Shown: positions 57,401 to 64,000 of the stretch, in pieces | Layout of the letters: each line of letters begins with the position of its first letter | How positions within the stretch are numbered: position 1 is the stretch's first letter | Assembly: GCA_013396995.1 (NCBI GenBank) | Contig: VWZP01010964.1 | Coordinates: 354,345 to 418,344 of the forward strand | Source of the DNA: Dicaeum eximium | Taxonomy: Eukaryota > Chordata > Aves > Passeriformes > Dicaeidae | Reading direction: 5' to 3' | Length of the DNA: 64,000 nt | The notes under the pieces: generated by a model | Database searches by the model: none | Told to the model about the DNA's origin: nothing | Seen by the model: only the letters and a program-made list of their open reading frames with translations | Position numbers and translations under genes: made by a program

Positions 57401-60400
57401 CTGTGCTCTTCTGCAATGAACCTGCTACTCTGAGGACAGCTGTGAAGGAGAGGCACAGAACAGTTTGAACAACCCATGCACGGCTGAAAGCAGAGAAATT
57501 GTACCCTCCCTACATGGACATTTGTTTATATTTAGGCAATTCAATTTAAAAACTAAATGGGCATTGCACTTCTTCATTCTTGACTAAATTCCTGAAAAGC
57601 CCAACTTATACCCACATTGGAAGTCATATTTATAGCAAAGCTACTGGTCCTGTACAATGAGGAACTCAGGTGGTCTACAGAGAGATTTTAACCCCTCTGC
57701 ACCCAGCTCACTAAAGACAGGGAGGGAGTTGCTCCTGCCTGGCCCCTCAGCAGCCAGAGGTGTTGCTGAGGCTCCAGCAGTGACTGCTGAAACCAGGGGT
57801 CTCCTGCCTGACACCAGGTACTGGAAGCTACCCGTGGCAGAAGTTCTGCTGCAACAGTTTCACAGCAAAGAGCAAGCTGTAATTCTTTTATTAATACTGA
57901 AGCAGATAAGCCAAAATAAGCTTGTTTAAACTGAATTTAACAACACTCTTTCCAGAGGGTATTCTAACTTATAAGACCTCCTTATATGTATTGATATACC
58001 AAGATCAAAAAGCAGTAATTAAGGGTGCTTTGAAGTTTTTTTAGATTCTGCCATCTAGCTTTGCAGCTTCCTGGACACAGAGAACTTACCTGTTTGTATT
58101 TTAAATGGTCACTCCTTAACGAAGCAAAATGAAGGTACAGCACATATTATTTTTCGTTTTAATAATTTACGAGCCCTACACTTGTAACAAACTAATAGAA
58201 ACCTTGCCTTGAGTGGTCATTTCTCAAGTTACTACAGACCCCAGACTGAATTCTAGATGCCTTCATATTTCCTATCTAAGTGTACCACAACATTCCCAGG
58301 AAGATGAAGATGCTGGCAATGGTAATAAGGAGGAGGCTGTTTTGAGATTTTCCTTTTAAGGGACACCTTAAGGTGCAAGGATGGACCTACTTTCCTTTCC
58401 TGAGATGCATGGGGAGCAACATTTGAAACATCACAAAATTACACTTAAGGTTCACAGTGTGACTTCCTGTCTTATCACTCATCCAACGTTAAAATCTACT
58501 TGGATGATGCTGGGGTGGGGGAAATGCTTTGACATTTCAGCAGCATGTTGACCTCCACCAAGTCTTCTCCTGTCTTTACAGCTTTCTGCTCTGCTTGCTA
58601 CAGGCTGGACTCTTTCCAGCTATGGAAAACACTACAGGAAGTGTACTACAACAGATTTCTGATGTGGATAAGGAATGAGGGAAATATACTGGTTCTGGAG
58701 GAACACAAAGGACCAAGGATGGCTTACAGACCATGGGTGTTAAGCCAAGGGGCAAAAGGATTCATCCACACTAAGAAATCAAACACTGCTCCCCCATCCC
58801 CATGTAGGTGTTGGTAAATGCCCCCAGACTCTTGCTAGGGAAGGAACCATCTACAAGATGAAGAGAATTCTACTCCTATAACAGGTCCTGTCAAAATCAG
58901 TGACACAGGCTCCACCAGGATACAGGGATATTAGGAATGCATTCAAACTGTTTAGAAACACACTAAGAATGTGCTCCCAATTGCTGTGAGTTCAGTTTCA
59001 GAGCATGTGATTCTCACATCACTGGAACCCTCAGGCTCTGAGGAGAGGTGTTAGATCATTTGCTAAGTAGCTTGTCACAGGAAACAGGGAACCAGCAAGG
59101 ATGTAGCTGAACAATGAGGGGCAGGAAGCCCAAAAAACTAAAACTGGGAGCTCCCTGACTACTTCAGAGCCCAGAGTGGGACTGCCATCCAGGCAGGGCA
59201 CTGGAGAAACAGCCTCAGAACACCCTGCACACTGAGGGGAGCTATTGCCCACAGGGATACAGCACTCCTAACAGGGATGTAGAGGAAAACAGCATGTTTA
59301 GACATGGGGAAAACTTACAATGGATCTTTTAAGGGGATTACAGAACATAAATGAATCCTAGGAGAATGACCAAAGGTAGTCTGGGGAAGGACTGAAGTGG
59401 ATCAGGAAACACACAAACCTCAGGGGCCTGCAAAACCAGGTACCAGCAGTTCAGGCAGAGCAGGACATCTGGGGCAGGTACCAGATATCCAGCCAGCTTA
59501 GGCAGAGCATTGAGAGCAGCTCCTGGAACAAGTGATTATTGTGTACACGTGTGTTCTACTAGTGAACCTCAGTCCTCATGAGCTGAAGAGGAAGAGCAGG
59601 GTGGAGCTGTTCCCATATGTGTGTGAAAGCTGTGTGTGTTTAAGGGATGGTGGCAAAGGCTCTGCCCTGTGAAAGCTGTGTGTGTTTATGGGGTGGTGGC
59701 AAAGGCTCTGCTCTGAGAGTGTGGGTGCATGTGCCTGCTGGGATTAGGGGGTAGGACTTCAGCAGCCTCATAGCTCTGGACCTGCTATGGAGATCTTCCC
59801 AGGCTCCTGAAGCCCACTGGAATCACCTGCTTTTCACAGAAGCATGGCTGCTCCTACATTCAAGCTCTGCCTGCATTTGATTTTGGTTCTGGATAAAGAA
59901 ACCTCAGACTTCCCTTCTACTGTTGGAGCAGTCATTATGCTTGGGCCCAGAATTTGTTCTTACCAAGCTGGTTCTTCATCCCCATGAGAACAGAGTTCAT
60001 GTGAGCTTTGGATGCATAGAGTTTGCTTACGGCCCTCCGAGAGCGGATCAGCTCCTTCGCCAAGATCACACACACCTCTCTCTCATTCTTTTTGGCAGCA
60101 TCCTTTACTGACCTCTTCACCTTCTCCTCTTCCCTCTGGATATCTGGAGTACAGAAAAACACACCAGTGACAAATTCCTAAGGATATAGAAGAGAAATCA
60201 GTCATTTGTTGGAGTGTGTTTCCAATTCAAAGAATTGTTTCTGCTTGATTTCAGATTCCCTCTGTTACTTGTTCTAGGCTGATTTACATGTCAGCTGATT
60301 AATTCAGCTAAATCTTAATAGGAAAATTCTCATTACTGAACATCCAGCTCTGTAATTTTCTTTGCAGTCAAGAGTACTCTAAAGGACTGTCTGAGAATAT

Positions 60401-63400
60401 TAGTCCATGATGCTGAGCTGACTAAGAGCTTACAAAGCAAAAAAAGGTCCTGTAAGAACAAAGCACTCTGAGAGGATGACTTGACTTACAACTTCAAAAT
60501 AACTTCCTGAATATTGAACTAGCCTGATACAAATATATATACACAAAATATACATCTAACTTAAAACATCTTGTTCAAACTCTCCTGGCATCCAGCTTTC
60601 TTCAAGAGTATCCTTAAGTGGGAATACTGAACTAAGCATGAGCAAAGAGTTGGTTGGATTTGAAATATTAAACACTAAAAAGGCCTTCTTAAATACCACT
60701 GGTTTCTCCAGCAAATCTGATGTGACTGTTCACAGTTCTGCCCTGCCAGGTAACACTGGCTGTGAACAGCAGGAGCCAGGTACTCCAAAAAGCCCAGAGT
60801 AAAAAATGCAAGAGTAAGCAGGAACAATATCAACCTCCTTTCTTTTCCAGACTCAGCAATAAATTAGCCACTGATGAAATGTGGATCTCAGAGTCTACAA
60901 GAAAAATTATCCTAAAGTAAATAAAGAATTAAGATAGTAAGGGTTCCTCACCTTCCTGCAAAGAGTTGATTGAAATGACAACAAGAACAATTATTTCAAG
61001 GAAAACCTCTGTTCAGATTTAGCTTTGAGTCTTCTTGATTTGTGCCAGATAAAGTTATACATTGGAAGAATCAGAAGCTGCCCTTTTATAAAAACAAAGG
61101 CATCAACACTTTCTGGCACAGGCTAACTTGGAGACTTCAACAGTTTCCCAGGTGGAGTTAATGAACCCTGTACTCAAGATCAGTAGTGCTCTCAGTATCA
61201 TTCACTGAGGTGTTTACCTTAAAGGACTGGCAGACAGCTGTCGGATCATAATCAGAAAAACAGAGCCTTGCTGCTTTCCCACTATTATTTTCAGAAATAC
61301 CACAAACTTGAAGACATTTGTATGTCAGACATGGGACTGAGCAGAGTCCCAGCATATAAGAGCAGGCAAGAAAGAGCTGAAGTGCTCCAGCAGGAAACAG
61401 AAAGCACCAGAAGAACTCCAGCAGTACTGAGGAATGACAACATTCACTTTGTCAGGCTGAAAACAACCATGAGTATTATGTTACTACACCCAGGCTAGTG
61501 CAGGGCAGCCTGTACCCGAGTGAATGCTTTCCCTGGCATGAACTGCTGAGTATGAGATCAGTGGCACAAGCATGCAGGAACAGCCAACTCCATCTTTGAA
61601 GGTCAGTGCCAGCTGCACTCCTCAGGGGAGCCAAAGTCACTTCCCCAGTCCCTCTGCAGCACTATCAAGCACAAGAGGCACAAAGCAGCCCAAAGCACCT
61701 GCAAGAGGGATTCACAAGCTCAGCAAAACACAAAGTTACTGTATTACTCCAACTCTATGAACTCAAAAAATTCAATTCTGAAGTAACAAGGATACCTTTC
61801 ATTTCTCCAAACCTTCCATGCCCTGAAAAACAACTTATCCTAAAGAAAAACCACTACAGCAGCAAGAATCCAACAACAGATGGTTTTAAAGAGTGTGTTG
61901 CTATTTTAGTAACTGTGCTGACTGGGCAAGCCAAGTGCTCAAGTGATCCAAGCCCACTCAGTTCATCCCAGGTGGATCTAGTGTTGCCTTGCTCAAACAC
62001 ACCTAGCACAGCCTTCCCCAAGGAAACTAAGACAGGCTCCAGCTTAGCATCCTTACTTAAAGATTGCAGTGATTTCCTGTGTAAGGCTCAGCTGAAACAA
62101 GAAATCATGGCAGAATCCAACTACAGTGGGTAATTTTTGAGGAAACCTTCAGTGGCACTTGACTGCCATCCTTCAGGATCAGCCTGCTAGCCTGGGAATT
62201 GTCCAGAACCATGTACTTCCATAGGTGACACTTGGTTAAATGTGAAATCCTGGCACAAAGATATTCTGTACTTTATTTGAAGGGCAATTATCAGTTCAGC
62301 AGATGGTTGGTGGTTAGTGCTGCACTGTATTTCTTTGAATGTAGGACTCTGAAACACAGACATGTTTAGAGCTGCTAAAATAATTAGATTTGCATCCACA
62401 TCAAAATACCACACTACCATATAACCTAGTATCTGTGTAGGCCATTAAAAGTATTATGGCATGTAAAAACTTAAGAGAAACCCAAAATTTCAAGAAACAT
62501 CAGTAGTGAACACATGGGTAGTTTGCTTCTGTGGAAAATGCAACCTCTAAAACATATTTTCCTTGTAACATCAGAATGGCAGCTCCTCTGTGCCTGATAC
62601 AGCCACACAAAGTGCCCTGGAGAAAGTAAAAGAATTCATATCTCAGTACATCAGTTTTCCTGGGAAAGACACAAACTCAGTTCCTCATATTGGAGACAAG
62701 GACAAAGACAGATTTTGTACTGCACGAGCAACGTTCTCCAACCAACTCATACAAGTCTACAAGAGGGAGAAGACACAAACCCTGCCAGGTTCCTCCAGAG
62801 GCACAGGGCTGGGGAAAACAGGGAATGGAGGATGTACTCCTCAAGGCATCCCTCCAAACAGGCATGTGCTAGTAACCAGATGCTGACACAAAATATCCTT
62901 CACCAGCAGGTCCCATGGACAAATCCCAGGGACAGAAGATAAAGAAGGGGAAAACAAAACCTAAGCCCAAACCTATTTTCAGGCTCAGGGAAGGCAGGTA
63001 GAACAAATTCTGATATAACAGCAGTGCAATATTAAGCAATTCCTCTGCTTTTCAAGACACATTCAGCAGTGTAATGCTCATTATTTAATAGCAAAACACC
63101 CACCCACTGAGAAAATACTTTTTTTTTCCTTTCCTCTCTTCTGTTTGTAATTTTTCCAACCTGACAGCAAGCTACATTTGTTTGGCATGTGCACTTTCAC
63201 ACTGGTACACACCAGTGGAACTGTCTACATGTGGAATTATATACCATACTGATACTACTCATTAAATAAATGTGGGTGAAATTCTGGATAATAAATCTAA
63301 TACCTGTTATCCAAAGGGATTTAAGAGTATTATGTCTTACTGGGAGCATGAAATATTCATGTTCTTTTGAAAATTTTAGTAGCATAACTTCACAGGGACA

Positions 63401-63651
63401 TCATTTCATCATTTTGTAACACAGACTAAGTCTGGCCCCAGGATCACATTTATCTTCCTTTACTCCAGATGTGATAGACTACCCCAAGTTATTAAATTTC
63501 ACAGCCTGCCTCAATTAAAGCAAAAAAACCCAAAAAAACTTAAAGGAACACAAGAAGAGTAAAAACAAAAAATGAGACACAAGTACAAACCTCTGATCTG
63601 TCTATCAATCACTCTCATTTCTTTCCTTATCTTCAAGGACCATTCATTGAC
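54307..63651 (-). CDS. CHMP3: CHMP3 (VPS24), ESCRT-III subunit, five 3' coding exons (5' exon outside window)
   Basis: CHMP3 is a cytosolic Snf7-family protein that polymerises with CHMP2 and CHMP4 on endosomal and other membranes. It drives inward budding and scission in multivesicular-body formation and cytokinesis, and is disassembled by VPS4. The exons 63651-63591, 60143-59964, 57439-57318, 55533-55419 and 54443-54307 join in frame to 204 residues plus stop. The human protein is about 222 residues and begins MGLFGKTQEKPPKEL; those 15 residues fall before V of VNEWSLK, so the first exon is right of 64000. Visible parts: basic helices 1-2, the acidic segment EDQEEMEEEAEAEIDKIL, an alanine-rich linker, and a C-terminal MIT-interacting motif (IEAMQSRLATLRS). 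All splice sites are GT-AG. It converges on KDM3A as in human. Confidence 0.96.
55419..55533 (-). CDS. CHMP3: CHMP3 coding exon 5
   Basis: Minus strand: after TTCTGCTAG, encodes AGIIEEMLEDTFEGLEDQEE, then AEAEIDKILFEITA plus one base, donor GTGAGT. Acidic, as expected of the autoinhibitory half. Confidence 0.96.
55800..56050 (+). repeat. CR1 LINE 3'-end copy in CHMP3 intron
   Basis: Forward CR1: tttaaattagatattagga, attcttccctgtgagggtgg, gaggcactggaacaggttgc, ctgtggatgcccagtccctg, and ending ccaacccaaaccattctttg. It is antisense to CHMP3 and about 270 bases upstream (in transcript terms) of the exon at 55419-55533. Confidence 0.92.
56541..57120 (+). mobile_element. Possible LTR-like element in CHMP3 intron
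   Basis: A block starting TGTTGGCTAAGTG contains a good TATA box (GGTATATAAATGCC, 57031-57044) followed by a CTGCTG region, reminiscent of an LTR promoter. The sequence aggaatgttgg occurs just outside both sides (56510-56520 and 57125-57135). No internal genes and no certain ends. Low confidence. Confidence 0.25.
57318..57439 (-). CDS. CHMP3: CHMP3 coding exon 4
   Basis: Minus strand: after CTTCACAG, encodes (A)VLRVAGSLQKSTEVMKAM, then LVKIPEIQATMRDLSKEMMK, donor GTAAGA. Differs from human only at a few positions (N for S, D for E). Confidence 0.96.
59622..59713 (+). repeat. 46-bp tandem duplication in CHMP3 intron
   Basis: Two adjacent copies begin tgtgaaagctgtgtgtgttt (59622-59667 and 59668-59713). 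They differ by a few bases, for example aagggatgg against atggggtgg. Confidence 0.85.
59964..60143 (-). CDS. CHMP3: CHMP3 coding exon 3
   Basis: Minus strand: after TACTCCAG, encodes DIQREEEKVKRSVKDAAKK, then EVCVILAKELIRSRRAVSKL and HMNSVLMGMKNQL plus one base, donor GTAAGA. Helix 1-2 region involved in membrane binding and polymer contacts. Confidence 0.96.
63591..63651 (-). CDS. CHMP3: CHMP3 coding exon 2
   Basis: Minus strand: after TTTTTAAG, encodes VNEWSLKIRKEMRVIDRQIR plus one base, then donor GTTTGT. Nearly identical to human (V/I at one site). Start of the basic helical hairpin. Confidence 0.95.
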
Positions 63652-63877
63652 CTTAAAAAGAGAAAGTGAGAGTTACTTGAAATTCCAACTTTAAAACTAT
63701 GCTTTTATACTTTCATGTAGCTTAAACATTCAGTATCAAAAGCAGCACTTCCAAATGCATGAGCTGCAAGTTATGAGTGATGTTAAAATATTTCATTATT
63801 CAAATAATAAAAGCCCCAAACATTGCAGAGATACCACCTGCACTGCTCTTAATGTTCAGACAAGGAGTTAAGGAGGA

Positions 63878-63932
63878 CCTTTATAGATTCCTACCAACCA
63901 AAACTCTTCAATGATTCCATGATGTGATTTGT
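63878..63932 (+). repeat. CR1 LINE 3' tail fragment
   Basis: Forward CR1 terminus: ttatagattcctaccaacca, then ctcttcaatgattccatgat and a tgtgattt tail. It lies in the CHMP3 intron between its first (off-window) and second coding exons. Confidence 0.7.
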
Positions 63933-64000
63933 GAGTCAGATGCTCACTGCCTGGCTGACTTCCCACATCCCAGCCATGTCACTGTACAGAGGGAACTTGC

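Noticed and set aside
61606..62133. 175-codon plus-strand frame in the CHMP3 intron
   Set aside because: Ser/Pro/Thr/Lys-rich translation with no recognisable domain, no promoter or splice support, and no CpG island. Treated as chance.
1..64000. Search for a bacterial-style defence, toxin or CRISPR system
   Set aside because: The window is vertebrate chromosomal DNA with spliced genes, CpG islands and CR1 repeats; no regularly spaced direct repeats or operons exist.

Overview
This is a vertebrate nuclear window, almost certainly from a bird and probably a songbird. Long introns separate short exons with consensus splice sites, and promoters sit in CpG islands. CR1 LINE 3' ends recur in both orientations at about 6.2, 10.1, 18.6, 21.6, 50.1, 55.8 and 63.9 kb. 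A solo LTR of a kind I recall from songbird genomes lies in one KDM3A intron. There are no bacterial-type operons, CRISPR arrays, tRNAs or rRNAs. Most long open frames in the GC-rich islands are chance.

Three protein-coding genes are supported. (1) REEP1, minus strand: only coding exon 1 (4993-5024) is present, with intron 1 running off the left edge and a CpG-island promoter over about 4.5-5.45 kb. (2) KDM3A (JMJD1A), plus strand: complete, 25 coding exons from 22978 to 51369, giving an assembled frame of 1325 residues plus stop. A probable non-coding first exon ends at 22569. (3) CHMP3 (VPS24), minus strand: the last five coding exons (63651 down to 54307), with the N-terminal exon (about 15 residues) beyond the right edge. 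The order REEP1(-) KDM3A(+) CHMP3(-) matches human 2p11.2.

Layout: 1-5450 REEP1 intron 1, exon 1 and promoter; 5.45-21.9 kb intergenic, with two small CpG-rich patches (6.55 and 7.6 kb), CR1 fragments and a tight cluster of three perfect inverted repeats near 13.0 kb that includes an RFX-like palindrome; 21.9-23.0 kb KDM3A CpG-island promoter; 23.0-51.4 kb KDM3A; 51.4-54.3 kb the tail-to-tail 3' ends of KDM3A and CHMP3; 54.3-64.0 kb CHMP3.

The genes do not form a pathway. REEP1 shapes tubular ER, KDM3A is a nuclear 2-oxoglutarate/Fe(II) histone H3K9me1/2 demethylase, and CHMP3 is an ESCRT-III subunit. I found no new multigene system. The most notable signals are two GC-AG introns in KDM3A (one only 81 nt long, beginning one codon after the third iron-ligand histidine and open in frame up to its own acceptor TAG), a two-codon uORF ending one base before the KDM3A start, the hairpin cluster near 13.0 kb, a 38-bp direct repeat flanking a JmjC-region exon, and the absence of a canonical AATAAA for KDM3A until just short of the CHMP3 stop codon. 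Gene identities rest on remembered family sequences; no database search was run.
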